From assembly GCA_002348265.1 (NCBI GenBank), contig DEAT01000028.1:119983-183982 (forward strand): a stretch of 64,000 bases of DNA, written 5' to 3'. The stretch's first letter is position 1. Every line of letters begins with the position of its first letter. The stretch comes from Gemmatimonadales bacterium UBA2975. GTDB lineage: Bacteria; Gemmatimonadota; Gemmatimonadetes; Longimicrobiales; Gaopeijiaceae. The translations under genes were made by a program, and so were the position numbers. Shown piece by piece: positions 17,536 through 27,299 of the stretch. Below the pieces are notes generated by a model. The model did no database searches. It was given only the letters and a program-made list of their open reading frames with translations, and had not been told where the DNA came from.

Positions 17536-18471
17536 TTAAATGCATCCCCCATACTAGAGCGCCTCAGTGCGCTCGGTGACGGAACCCGTACTCGGATGTT
17601 GGCGCTCCTAGACGGAAGTGAGTTCACCGTGTCCGAACTATGCTCCGTTCTTCAAATGCCCCAACCAACGGTAAGTCGTCACCTAAAAACGCTAGCCAAT
17701 GAAGGGTGGGTGCAGGCTCGTACCGAAGGACGAAAACGGCACTACCACCTCAATCCACAACTAGAAGATTCAACGCGCTCACTCTGGCGCATCGTAAACA
17801 ATGAAGTCAGAGGGCTCCCGGTGTACCGTGCCGACGCGGAGCGGGCTCAACCTGTGCTAGACGAACGTCGAATGCGCGCTACCGCATTCTTCTCTGAATC
17901 GGCAGCCGAGTGGGACAGGACGCGCGCAGAGCTTTTCGGATCTGCTACAGGGCTGGGACCCTTGCTCGGCTTGATCGATCCGACTTGGGTGGTTGGAGAC
18001 CTGGGCTGTGGTACAGGAGCCCTAACTGCACGGATCGCTCCTTTCGCTCGTCGCACGATCGGTATTGATCGGTCTCCGGCTATGCTAAGCACAGCTCAGG
18101 CCAGGCTCTGTGACATGGAGACCGCAGAACTTCGCTGCGGAGAGCTAGAGTCGCTGCCCATAGGCGACCAAGAGCTCGACCTCGCCATCCTTGCCCTAGT
18201 CCTTCATTATATAGTCGATCCACGTGAGGTTCTTTCTGAGGTTCATCGCACGTTAGCACCCGGGGGGCGAGTTCTAGTGCTAGACATGCGTCGACACGAC
18301 CGCGGCGCCTCTTTCTCAGAAAATATGGGCCATGTTTGGCCCGGTTTCGAGTTCGAGCAGTTAGAAGCATGGCTGACGAATGAAGAGTTCAGTTCAATTC
18401 GCTTTCATGAGCTGACACACGATCCAGACGCCAGCGGTCCCCTGCTATTTCTCGCCTCAGCAAGTGCCTGA
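17527..18471 (+). CDS. ArsR-family HTH regulator fused to a SAM-dependent methyltransferase (SahR-like)
   Basis: This two-domain protein has an N-terminal ArsR winged helix at about residues 5-85 (LERLSALGDGTRTRMLALLD, the recognition helix PQPTVSRHLKTLANEGWV, wing TEGRKRHYHL). A class I SAM methyltransferase domain fills about residues 115-314 (motif I VVGDLGCGTGALTA, LDLAILALVLHYIVDPREVL, LAPGGRVLVLDM). No metal-binding Cys pair is seen in the HTH. Such fusions occur beside methionine-cycle genes, and SahR of Proteobacteria is an ArsR-family repressor sensing S-adenosylhomocysteine. The methyltransferase domain may be the SAH/SAM sensor rather than an enzyme (inference). ATG 17527 is preferred over ATG 17509 because of the predicted transcription start. 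ahcY follows after 64 bases. Confidence 0.85.
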   Translation: MNILNASPILERLSALGDGTRTRMLALLDGSEFTVSELCSVLQMPQPTVSRHLKTLANEGWVQARTEGRKRHYHLNPQLEDSTRSLWRIVNNEVRGLPVYRADAERAQPVLDERRMRATAFFSESAAEWDRTRAELFGSATGLGPLLGLIDPTWVVGDLGCGTGALTARIAPFARRTIGIDRSPAMLSTAQARLCDMETAELRCGELESLPIGDQELDLAILALVLHYIVDPREVLSEVHRTLAPGGRVLVLDMRRHDRGASFSENMGHVWPGFEFEQLEAWLTNEEFSSIRFHELTHDPDASGPLLFLASASA

Positions 18472-18535
18472 GGTCTCGTATTTTGAAAAGACCCACCTCG
18501 GCATAACTGCCGACTAGAACAACGACTGAGGAACA

Positions 18536-20023
18536 ATGACACAGAGTGCTGTAATACCCGAAGCAAGAACATCAGACAAAAAAGAACGCCTACCTTACAA
18601 GGTTGCGGATCTCTCCCTCGCAGAATGGGGACGTAATGAGATCCGGCTCGCGGAGCAGGAGATGCCCGGCCTCATAGCGGCACGCAAAGAGTACGGGCCA
18701 CAGCAGCCGCTAGCCGGCCTTAAGGTCGCTGGTTCTCTGCACATGACGGTACAGACGGCGGTTCTCATCGAAACGCTTGTAGATCTCGGCGCAGATGTTC
18801 GATGGGTATCTTGCAACATCTTCTCGACCCAAGATCATGCGGCGGCAGCCGTAGTAGTGGGCAGGAACGGAACAGTTGAAGAGCCTAAAGGCTCACCAGT
18901 GTTTGCATGGAAGGGTGAGAGTTTAGAGGAATACTGGTGGTGCACCGACCAAATGCTTGAATGGCCGGACGGATCAGGACCAGACCTTCTCGTAGATGAC
19001 GGTGGTGACGCAACCCTTCTCCTACATAAGGGTGTGGAGTTTGGCGACGCCGTCCGAGTACCACAGTTCGATGCAGACAGAGAGTCCGAAGAGTGGAGAG
19101 TAATCCTTGACTTATTGCGCCGGACTCTCGAAGAAGATCCGGGTCGTTTTGATCGACTCTCAAGCAACATCCAGGGCGTCAGCGAAGAAACCACAACCGG
19201 TGTACATCGACTTTATGAGATGGAGAAAGATGGCACGCTTCTCTTTCCAGCGATCAACGTCAACGACTCGGTAACCAAGTCAAAGTTCGACAATCTCTAT
19301 GGCTGCAGACACTCGGTGATAGATGGGCTCAATCGAGCGACAGACGTCATGCTCTCAGGGAAAAAAGCCGTTGTGCTTGGCTACGGTGATGTGGGCAAAG
19401 GGTGTGCCCAAGCCCTGAAGGCACAGGGTGCGCGGGTGTTCATTACTGAGATAGATCCAATCTGTGCTCTGCAGGCATGCATGGAAGGTCACACCGTGGT
19501 CCGCCTAGAAGACGTGCTCGAAACCGCCGACGTCTTCATAACGGCAACTGGTAACAAGGACATCATCACCGCCGAGCACATGGTTAGGATGAAGGACAAA
19601 GCTGTCGTTGCGAACATAGGACACTTCGATAACGAAATCGACATGGCCGGCCTTGAGCGTGTCCCTGGGGTCCAAAAAACAGAAATCAAACCCCAGTATC
19701 ATGAGTGGACTTTTGCAGAGGGTCACTCAGTGTTGATACTCGCTGAGGGACGGCTAATGAACCTCGGCTGTGCTACAGGACACCCTAGCTTTGTCATGTC
19801 CGCATCGTTCACCAACCAAGTGATTGCACAGATCGAACTAGCTCAAAACAAGGACCGATACGACAACAAGGTCTACGTATTACCGAAGCACCTAGACGAG
19901 AAGGTAGCCCGTCTGCACCTGGACCAACTCGGAGCGAAGTTAACGGAACTCTCGGAAGAGCAGGCGGGCTACATCAACGTGCCAAAAGAAGGTCCGTACA
20001 AGCCGGAGCATTACCGCTACTAG
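18536..20023 (+). CDS. ahcY: S-adenosylhomocysteine hydrolase (adenosylhomocysteinase)
   Basis: AhcY cleaves S-adenosylhomocysteine to adenosine and homocysteine, relieving product inhibition of methyltransferases and feeding MetH. The 495-residue protein is of the long bacterial type. Signatures are VADLSLAEWGRNEIRLAEQE, LKVAGSLHMTVQTAVLIETL, NVNDSVTKSKFDNLYGCRHS, the NAD-binding Rossmann stretch VVLGYGDVGKGCAQALKAQG, IGHFDNEIDM and a C-terminus ending in GPYKPEHYRY, whose Lys/Tyr close the neighbouring active site. GAGG lies just upstream of the ATG. It is in the same direction as, and 64 bases after, the SahR-like regulator gene, so it is probably in one operon under SAH-responsive control. 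Confidence 0.98.
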   Translation: MTQSAVIPEARTSDKKERLPYKVADLSLAEWGRNEIRLAEQEMPGLIAARKEYGPQQPLAGLKVAGSLHMTVQTAVLIETLVDLGADVRWVSCNIFSTQDHAAAAVVVGRNGTVEEPKGSPVFAWKGESLEEYWWCTDQMLEWPDGSGPDLLVDDGGDATLLLHKGVEFGDAVRVPQFDADRESEEWRVILDLLRRTLEEDPGRFDRLSSNIQGVSEETTTGVHRLYEMEKDGTLLFPAINVNDSVTKSKFDNLYGCRHSVIDGLNRATDVMLSGKKAVVLGYGDVGKGCAQALKAQGARVFITEIDPICALQACMEGHTVVRLEDVLETADVFITATGNKDIITAEHMVRMKDKAVVANIGHFDNEIDMAGLERVPGVQKTEIKPQYHEWTFAEGHSVLILAEGRLMNLGCATGHPSFVMSASFTNQVIAQIELAQNKDRYDNKVYVLPKHLDEKVARLHLDQLGAKLTELSEEQAGYINVPKEGPYKPEHYRY

Positions 20024-20037
20024 CCTTCATCCCTGCC

Positions 20038-20068
20038 AGCTGGCCGACCGCCTACAGGCCGGCCAGCT
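20038..20068. terminator. Stem-loop between convergent ahcY and TSUP genes
   Basis: A 12-bp stem with a single mismatch (AGCTGGCCGACC / GGCCGGCCAGCT) and a 7-base loop fills the 51-base gap between the two stops. No T-run follows on either strand, so it is a bidirectional barrier candidate rather than a textbook terminator. Confidence 0.5.
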
Positions 20069-20074
20069 CAACCT

Positions 20075-20830
20075 TTATCTCAACATAAGCCGTAACGCGA
20101 ACACCACTATGGCTACGGTCAGTACATTTCGGACCCAAGCCTGACCTTTCAAGACCTGCAGGTGAACTCCTAGCTTCGCGCCAAAAAACTGACCAACCGC
20201 TAGAGAGAGACCGGCGGACCAATCAAGACCCCCTCCAAGAGCGAATAAAGGGATCGCAACCAGGGTGAAAGCTATGTGGAGCGGAACCTTGACAGCGTTC
20301 GCCCGCACCAGATCAAGTCCGTTTGCCGAAAGAAGTGCTAGGTAAAGAAAACCCGCACCAGCCTGTATGAAACCACTGTAGCATCCAAGGCAAAAAAAGG
20401 CGCCTAACAACAGCCAACGCCTCTCTGGGTCAGGGGACAGGCTTTCTGTTTCTTCCGGCGGCCTTACAGGTTGCCAGATCATCCATGCGGCTGCGAGAAC
20501 TAAAATAACTGCCAAGACTCGCTCAAACGCCGCGTCACCGATCTCCATCGCTGCCCATGTTCCTATTGCCACACCAACACAGGCCGATGGCAATGCGAAT
20601 CTCACCCAGGCCCAAGGAATGAGTTTTTTTCGATGAAAACTGGCGCTCGCCCCAATGCCTCCAACCAGAATAGCGATCCTGTTCGTTCCGTTGGCAACCG
20701 TGGCGGGCAGCCCGATAAAAATCAGGAGAGGCAGAGTCAGTAGTGATCCTCCACCGGCAATTGAGTTGATAGTCCCCGCAACAAAGCCAGCACCCACAAG
20801 CATGAAGATGGTCAGTAAATCAATGGGCAC
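20075..20830 (-). CDS. TSUP-family (TauE/SafE) membrane exporter
   Basis: This hydrophobic protein (251 residues, about eight membrane segments) is of the TauE/SafE/YfcA family. The N-terminal family repeat FVAGTINSIAGGGSLLTLPL with VANGTNRIAI is clear, and the second repeat is visible as GCYSGFIQAGAGFLYLALL with RANAVKVPLHIAF. Members export sulfite, sulfoacetate or related organic anions; the substrate cannot be predicted. It starts with GTG 20830, with GGAG 5 bases upstream. It lies 157 bases downstream of the SprA-like gene on the same strand and is convergent with ahcY. Confidence 0.88.
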   Translation of the reverse strand: MPIDLLTIFMLVGAGFVAGTINSIAGGGSLLTLPLLIFIGLPATVANGTNRIAILVGGIGASASFHRKKLIPWAWVRFALPSACVGVAIGTWAAMEIGDAAFERVLAVILVLAAAWMIWQPVRPPEETESLSPDPERRWLLLGAFFCLGCYSGFIQAGAGFLYLALLSANGLDLVRANAVKVPLHIAFTLVAIPLFALGGGLDWSAGLSLAVGQFFGAKLGVHLQVLKGQAWVRNVLTVAIVVFALRLMLR

Positions 20831-20987
20831 AGCCGCTCCAAAGTGAGCTCTCGGGACCGTTCATCCTCGCTGTAACATCGATTAGCGTCCACCCCTCATC
20901 GGCACCCATCACACTCAAGAGGACTCTACAGACGTACTTTGCAGTCGCGGGCATCCCAATGAGTGGCAGGACTCAAACTTCGACCAA

Positions 20988-23900
20988 TCAACGAACCGGA
21001 CCGATAGGAAAGTCAGCTGTTCCAAAATCGAGTTGTCCAAAAAGACCTACCTGAAACTGAGTCGATCCCGTCTGCTGTCCAACGAAGGATTGACGGTCGT
21101 CATAACTAACCCTCAAGCCGAAAGAAAAACCGCGAAGACTCGTGTCCGCCTGAAGGCTTACTGTTCGCAGAACTTGGTCTATAAACGGTACACATTCCTC
21201 TCCGGCCACGGTGATTCGGCAATTTAACTCACTTCGATAAGTGCCGATGATTGAGAGTGAGATCGGTCGATCAAGGCTCGAAGCTAACCCTCCTACTAGG
21301 AGGAGCTGCGTATTCAAAGAAATTCGATGATTCCGCACCTGGCGTTCAGTATCTCCCGTAGGGTCTACACCGGTGCCATCCCGCCAAGCACCCCTATACG
21401 CAGTCACAAGGGTCCGAAGCCACTGAATCGATACGTCAAGAGGAACCTGGAGATCAGAGTCAAATCGGCGCTGAAGTGCACGCCCTCCAAACGTGATCTC
21501 ACGCTCGGTCCGGACGATTCCTGAGGAGAGGTTTATACTCCGAATGCCAGTGAAGGACGGCAAACGTATAGCAGGAAGTGTCGCCTGCACATCCGGCCAG
21601 GTCTCCTGTCGCGTGTTTCGATCGCTCCTGACATCTAGGGTTTCTGAATCACTCAACAGATAACCCACTTGTAGACCCGCACCGCCGGGAAGCCCCACCC
21701 CAGACGAAAGTCGCCAGCTTGCGCGATCCGTAAGTGTCGCAGCGGTATCAGCGTCGACGAACCGGTACCGATCTCGGCCCCCGAAGCCCAGCTGATAGTC
21801 AAAGCGAGGGTCCACGGGATCCCGATTGAACCTTGAAGTGATCCCATCGCGATAAGTGGCGCTGATTGGACGGATTGCACTCAATATAGATCGAAGCTGA
21901 GCTACACCTTCGTCCTCCCCCTCAACTGACGATCCAAACCAACTCACAGCTAGAGCTGAAGGGCTCAGAGATACGGTCCCCCCCCAGTCTCGCTGTCCTT
22001 GAGCGTTCTGAGTCAGCGTCATCATCGTATCCGCTAGCTGGATTGACTGCTCGATGAAATTCGTATTTCGATCAGACTGGTAGACGGTAGTCCAATCGAA
22101 GTCCGTTCGTAACCACGAGAAGATCGACGGTCGGTACCCAACGTCCGTCCTCAGCGTCCGCGCGGTCTCCCAACCAAGGTCTAAACCCAACCACTCGCTC
22201 CTTTCCTCCCGGATGATTTGCTGAACATTTTCATCCGCCACCGTCTCCTCAGGCTGCAAAAGGTCACGGGACTGCAACAGCCTCATGTCTGCGACGAGTG
22301 AGGGGAGCGGCCTCAGGCGCACATCTGCTGCCACCTGCATGAGCTCTCGAGGCCTAAGGGTTGCTACCGACTGCTGGTCACCGGCTGAGCGAACAATCGT
22401 TTCATATCGCACAACCCGGCTGTCTTGATGGAAATACGAAGTGCTCATAGAGACGCGTTCGGGGGTCAAGCGCAACCTAGCATCAGCTACCTTATCTTCG
22501 AGAAACCCGGGGAGCAGGGTCCGCACTAAACCCCGCAACTGCCTCGGTACAAGCCCGATTTCTCGCGACTGGGGAACACGAGTCCACCCGACACCCGCAT
22601 CTACGGTGCTGGATTCATTTTCGGTGGTGATAGTCGAGCCATCAGCTGTGGCATACGATGCACGAGCATCTAATCCGTCAACCAAAAACCCGACAATCCC
22701 ATTAGCACTTTGGGTTCTTTTACGCATTGAGATACCGACACGCCTCTGACCCGCATTCGTATCACGCAGGTTGGCTATTTGGCTCGCCCGCACGTCGGAA
22801 TTTGCTAGCAGAACCGGGGCCTGACTCGACTGCGAGACCTCAAAAGTAACGGGCATGTCGACGCCCCAGCTACTTGGGAACCATCGATCGACGGCTAGCG
22901 AGCTGAACAGGTTAAGTGTTCGATCGTCTTGGTAAGTCGGCTGGTCGCGCAACTGTCTGAAGAATGCGCCTCGGTCTGTCATATTAAGGCGGGTTTGAAT
23001 TACTCCCGCTCCGTCTACCGTAACGTTGAGGGAACTCGCGATCCCAACATCTTTTACGGCCTGACCTAAACGAAGCTCGTCGACCCAAATCTCTCCTGAA
23101 GTTGGCTGACCGGTCTCGTTCCAAACTCCGATGGAGATCTCTCTAACGGCGGCAAGATTTGGAGCCCGACCACGATCGGCTAATACGACTGCATAGGTCG
23201 AGTCTGCTGACCAAATCTGCACGGGGGGATCGCCTGGTGCAGGAGGTGCCATTGACACTAGCTCCTCAGCCTGCCTTCTCAGATCTAACCATACGCCGAA
23301 GTCTACCCGGACCTCTGGAAGCCAGTCAGCTCCAGTGAGTCCGGGACCGACGGGCGGACTCAGTGGGGTTCTATACAAATAGAAGTTTTCTGGATCACTG
23401 CCGACTTTAAGGAAGAATCGATTTGCACGAGTAGGACCAAAGTCTCCGGCCCTTGCGATCGCCCATAATCTTGCTTCTCGGTATGACAAAAAGTCTCGCG
23501 GCCGCTGAGGGAATCGATAATAAACTTCCGCTCGAGCCCCGTCTGGTATTCCCTCAAATTTGATACCGAGAGATTTTTCGTTGAACTCTATGCCTTGCCC
23601 CGAGAACGCCTGAGTCGGATCCGTTAACTCCTCGAGCACACCTGGAGGTGATACGTAATCACTCCCCTCAGTCACCTGAGACACTGAAGCAACCTCAACA
23701 CGACCGACGTGAGAAAGGGTATCCCCAACAATCCCATCGAGCACACCCTCTCCAGACCGCTTAATCCAGCGGGACCCTAATAGGCGCATACGCGCGATTT
23801 CTAGTCCCCCCTCTGTTCCAACAGCCGTGACTCTCAGGTGCCGGATAGCTCTAAGATCAGCCTCTGTGATCGACCCACCGACCTCTACCGCACCCGCACC

Positions 23901-26900
23901 CCGTAAAGGAATTCGATAAAGCTGGAAATCGGTTCCCGTCTCGGAACGATTGCGCGCAAGAAACGGTGACGAGCCATTGAGAGAAACGACATATCTCAGG
24001 TGCCGCTCAGCAGTATCTAGATTACCATCAGCATCCAAATCCTCCGAATCCGGGCGACCGTTACCTCTCGTACATACCGATCTCGGATCACCAAGTGGAT
24101 AAATGCTTCCACGCTCAGCCAAGCATGTCTCTCCCCACACGCCTAACTCGTCCCTGATATCGCTCCAGATTTCACCAAGACGAGGGTCAGCCTCTTGATC
24201 AAGGTTTCCCAATCCCCAGGATCGACCGTCACTCCTGGACCCACTCGTGGCGTTGAAGGGACCGACGAAGAAGGCGTCCTCACTCACAGTACCCAGATCA
24301 ATGATCAAGCTGAGTGCCCCGTCACCTGAAGCGTAAAATTCCAGATAATCAGTCTTAGTAAGATCCAGTCCGTTTGTCGACAATGGAGTCATCACTGAGC
24401 GCCAACCGGGCTGACCCTCCGCTAACGAGCTTCCCAGACTTAGCCTCAGCCCTGGCTCACGAAGCTCAGATCCTGCAAGCCTAATCTGATTATCAATGTC
24501 AGTTCGTGGGAACAAGCCCTCTCGTACCCCGAGACTGTCTCCGTTCGGGGCAAGAAGAATCCATCGATTCTGCCAAACCAAGGAGGCGGCCGTGGTCTCG
24601 TCCACGACCGCTGGCATTACCACCTCAGCTCCGTCCCGTTTTGTCGGAGCACTAGAAAGCTGCCAATCCTTTGACGTCAGGCCAACCGAGAGCTGTGCAG
24701 TGCCATCGAAGTCGTCCACGAAGGCTTGATCGAGTGTATTGGGGTTCGGAATCGACAAAGCCATCTCTCCATCGGCCGATAGCGACGACGCCCCGTCAAA
24801 GTTCAGGCCGGGAATCTGTTCCAAAAAACGATCGAACCAACCAAGCGACATATCGTACCGACCACTCAAACCACTAAGAAGCGCAGCACCCGGCTCGGTC
24901 CCAAGAATCGGACGTGTAACCACAGAGCGCTCAGATTGGTACAACCCCAAGAAATCTATTCCACCCCCACTACCCAGTGCGCTACTTGTGCGCAGTCCAA
25001 CAACTTGAGTCGGCGTAACTTGAAAAAGGGATCTCTGTTCCCACGTTGCACGGACAGTCGCATCCGGGGACGATGCGAATAGCAAATCTGGTTCCAGCAA
25101 CTGAACCTGACCCACGTCGTAGTCTATTTCGTAGTCTGCACCTCGCGTCAGCATGCGATCACCAAGAAAAATCCGCTCGCTCCCGTCCCTAATTCCAAAG
25201 GCGCCGAGAGAAAAGGCCGAGATCACTCCTTCCGAGCGTAGGCGGTAAGAGAATGTCAGCCGAAATCGACCGGAATTAACTCTCTCGAACGGGTCTTCTT
25301 CTTCATAGATAGCTTGGTTCGCATCGTCTCCGAGAATTGCCTGGGTTAGAACCTCGCTGAGTCTAAGTGACTCTACGGGAGGGGGATGGGAGAACGGACG
25401 CAGCGTCGGAAAGACGATAAACGACCCCTGCACAGGAGGCTGATCCTGAAAGAATTCAAGGCCCGGAGAGTAGACGAATGCTGGATCTAGCGCATCAAGA
25501 GGGGCTTCTTCGTCTAACCCGAACAGACGCAGAAACGTGATGTCGGCTCCGTACGGGCTGCGCTTGAAGGTGCGCCCTGCCGAAAGTTCCCCGAGAGAGA
25601 CCGAGAGAGATACTGACCCGGGCTCTACGTCCGCCGATCCAGAGACCCGGTAGACCTGATGCATCTCAAGGTCCCAAGTAGGCCGACCGGGCTGATGGTT
25701 AGCTCCCGAAGCCTTTAGAAGCCTGAGCTCCGGGCGCCCTCCCTGGTTGTATACAAGCTCCGGGTTGTAGTCTCCTATTGTGTCACCCGCCGCCGTGATG
25801 TACGTGACGGCCAACATTTCTTCGCGACTTAAGGGCTGCCTCAGAGCAATCCAGAGCCCACTTGGATGGACAAAAAAATCCGTACCTTGCTGAAGGTTTC
25901 GGAACCAACCAGACTCGCGGACCGGAGGGTTCACACCATCGTCAGCTACAGCGTCGAGCTGGATAAAACCCTCAACCTGCTGTTGAAAAACTGGATCGTC
26001 CTCAAATCTATATAACTGGATAAGCTGATCACCCGGAGCGATTGACGCAGGAGCTGATGCCGGGTCGAGTTCAAGAGCATCGACGTGCGGATATCGGTCG
26101 ATCTGGGAAGGATCGACCAAGAAGAAGAACTGTCCACGGACATAGTCGGCATCATCTAGGACCAAAGTGTCTTCTTGCACGAAGGCGCGTTGATCGCCGA
26201 AACCAGTGAGTTGGAATGACCGGGAGTTAAGGTCGCCTCGCTGCTGCGCCCATACCGTCTGAAAGTCCACCGGTCCAACTTGACCCTCGGCTTGAAACCC
26301 AAAGTTACCGGCAGGAAGTCCTTCAGTCAGAAAACGTGATTGAGGAAGTCGAAACGTGACATCCCCAACCTCTAGACGATGCAGTACATCGTCCTTTCCG
26401 CCTTCATAGAAGAAATTAATTCGGTTAGCCGCATCAAACTCTCGGGACTGATCAAAGTCAACATCGACGGTGACTCGGTCTAATATCGTACCGTTGACCT
26501 TAACCCCGAACTGCAAATCTGGACTCAACTGCGGAACTATCGACGGATTACATCCCGCACCAAAACGGGCATCGCACGGTTCGAAACGTGTCCAATCACC
26601 ACCGAGTTCCATTCGACTTCGAACATTCAAGGCGAGATCCGCATACTCGGTGACAAACCGGGATTCATCGCTAGGAAGAATGGGATTGAATCTTCTCGTC
26701 TCAGTTGGCAGATAGAGTGTCTTTCCTGAATAAACTAGGTCAGTAGCTCTAGACCGCAGAACAACATCTAGAGGGGACGGAGCAACCAACCGCGTCCCAA
26801 CACCCAAGCCCGGACCAAATCGACTGAGCACTCGACGTTCTCGGTCCATCCGGTAAGAGAGCCCAGAGCCTTCTCTATACGGGGCCAGGTCCTCGCTTCG

Positions 26901-27155
26901 CGGGGTTCCAACTCCGGCCGCTGAAACACGAATCCGGCGCATCCCAAGCGTAACGTGAGGTTCCCCCTGCATAGCCGAAAGTCCCACCTCAACGGCTACT
27001 GCAGGGAGATCAAGATTCGTCTTAAGGATCGTATCTGCAGGTTCCTCAATCGACTTGGCGATTACATTTTCCGTATTCTCTTCTCCCAACTCATCGGAGC
27101 CGGTCATCACAGGGACCAGCAGAGACGCGAGCAGAGTCAGGAGTTTCGGTATCAC
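20988..27155 (-). CDS. sprA: SprA/Sov-like giant outer-membrane protein (type IX secretion translocon family)
   Basis: At ~2,055 residues this is the largest gene in the window. SprA-type segments include the N-terminal VTVDVDFDQSREFDAANRIN, VTFRLPQSRFLTEGLPAGNF, the repeat-like IWVDELRLGQ, DFDGTAQLS and LEFYASGDGALSLIIDLG, and a long C-terminal half of alternating strands. SprA/Sov forms the ~36-strand barrel of the type IX secretion system in Bacteroidota. It is shorter than the ~2,400-2,500-residue Bacteroidota proteins. I chose GTG 27155, which yields an N-terminal signal (IPKLLTLLASLLVPVMTG). GTG 27188 and TTG 27260 are alternatives, and none has a good Shine-Dalgarno. It is divergent from lptF. 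No other T9SS genes are in the window. Confidence 0.85.
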   Translation of the reverse strand: MIPKLLTLLASLLVPVMTGSDELGEENTENVIAKSIEEPADTILKTNLDLPAVAVEVGLSAMQGEPHVTLGMRRIRVSAAGVGTPRSEDLAPYREGSGLSYRMDRERRVLSRFGPGLGVGTRLVAPSPLDVVLRSRATDLVYSGKTLYLPTETRRFNPILPSDESRFVTEYADLALNVRSRMELGGDWTRFEPCDARFGAGCNPSIVPQLSPDLQFGVKVNGTILDRVTVDVDFDQSREFDAANRINFFYEGGKDDVLHRLEVGDVTFRLPQSRFLTEGLPAGNFGFQAEGQVGPVDFQTVWAQQRGDLNSRSFQLTGFGDQRAFVQEDTLVLDDADYVRGQFFFLVDPSQIDRYPHVDALELDPASAPASIAPGDQLIQLYRFEDDPVFQQQVEGFIQLDAVADDGVNPPVRESGWFRNLQQGTDFFVHPSGLWIALRQPLSREEMLAVTYITAAGDTIGDYNPELVYNQGGRPELRLLKASGANHQPGRPTWDLEMHQVYRVSGSADVEPGSVSLSVSLGELSAGRTFKRSPYGADITFLRLFGLDEEAPLDALDPAFVYSPGLEFFQDQPPVQGSFIVFPTLRPFSHPPPVESLRLSEVLTQAILGDDANQAIYEEEDPFERVNSGRFRLTFSYRLRSEGVISAFSLGAFGIRDGSERIFLGDRMLTRGADYEIDYDVGQVQLLEPDLLFASSPDATVRATWEQRSLFQVTPTQVVGLRTSSALGSGGGIDFLGLYQSERSVVTRPILGTEPGAALLSGLSGRYDMSLGWFDRFLEQIPGLNFDGASSLSADGEMALSIPNPNTLDQAFVDDFDGTAQLSVGLTSKDWQLSSAPTKRDGAEVVMPAVVDETTAASLVWQNRWILLAPNGDSLGVREGLFPRTDIDNQIRLAGSELREPGLRLSLGSSLAEGQPGWRSVMTPLSTNGLDLTKTDYLEFYASGDGALSLIIDLGTVSEDAFFVGPFNATSGSRSDGRSWGLGNLDQEADPRLGEIWSDIRDELGVWGETCLAERGSIYPLGDPRSVCTRGNGRPDSEDLDADGNLDTAERHLRYVVSLNGSSPFLARNRSETGTDFQLYRIPLRGAGAVEVGGSITEADLRAIRHLRVTAVGTEGGLEIARMRLLGSRWIKRSGEGVLDGIVGDTLSHVGRVEVASVSQVTEGSDYVSPPGVLEELTDPTQAFSGQGIEFNEKSLGIKFEGIPDGARAEVYYRFPQRPRDFLSYREARLWAIARAGDFGPTRANRFFLKVGSDPENFYLYRTPLSPPVGPGLTGADWLPEVRVDFGVWLDLRRQAEELVSMAPPAPGDPPVQIWSADSTYAVVLADRGRAPNLAAVREISIGVWNETGQPTSGEIWVDELRLGQAVKDVGIASSLNVTVDGAGVIQTRLNMTDRGAFFRQLRDQPTYQDDRTLNLFSSLAVDRWFPSSWGVDMPVTFEVSQSSQAPVLLANSDVRASQIANLRDTNAGQRRVGISMRKRTQSANGIVGFLVDGLDARASYATADGSTITTENESSTVDAGVGWTRVPQSREIGLVPRQLRGLVRTLLPGFLEDKVADARLRLTPERVSMSTSYFHQDSRVVRYETIVRSAGDQQSVATLRPRELMQVAADVRLRPLPSLVADMRLLQSRDLLQPEETVADENVQQIIREERSEWLGLDLGWETARTLRTDVGYRPSIFSWLRTDFDWTTVYQSDRNTNFIEQSIQLADTMMTLTQNAQGQRDWGGTVSLSPSALAVSWFGSSVEGEDEGVAQLRSILSAIRPISATYRDGITSRFNRDPVDPRFDYQLGFGGRDRYRFVDADTAATLTDRASWRLSSGVGLPGGAGLQVGYLLSDSETLDVRSDRNTRQETWPDVQATLPAIRLPSFTGIRSINLSSGIVRTEREITFGGRALQRRFDSDLQVPLDVSIQWLRTLVTAYRGAWRDGTGVDPTGDTERQVRNHRISLNTQLLLVGGLASSLDRPISLSIIGTYRSELNCRITVAGEECVPFIDQVLRTVSLQADTSLRGFSFGLRVSYDDRQSFVGQQTGSTQFQVGLFGQLDFGTADFPIGPVR

Positions 27156-27299
27156 GACGAGAACAGAGTAAGGTTCGAGAGCGAGCACAAAGCATTGTGA
27201 TCTTGCCAGAGTTTGATTTCGAACACACTTAGCACCGATGGTGTAACGACTGAGCGACAAGCGGTAGCAAAACTCACAATCAACAGAGAGAAGGGTTCA

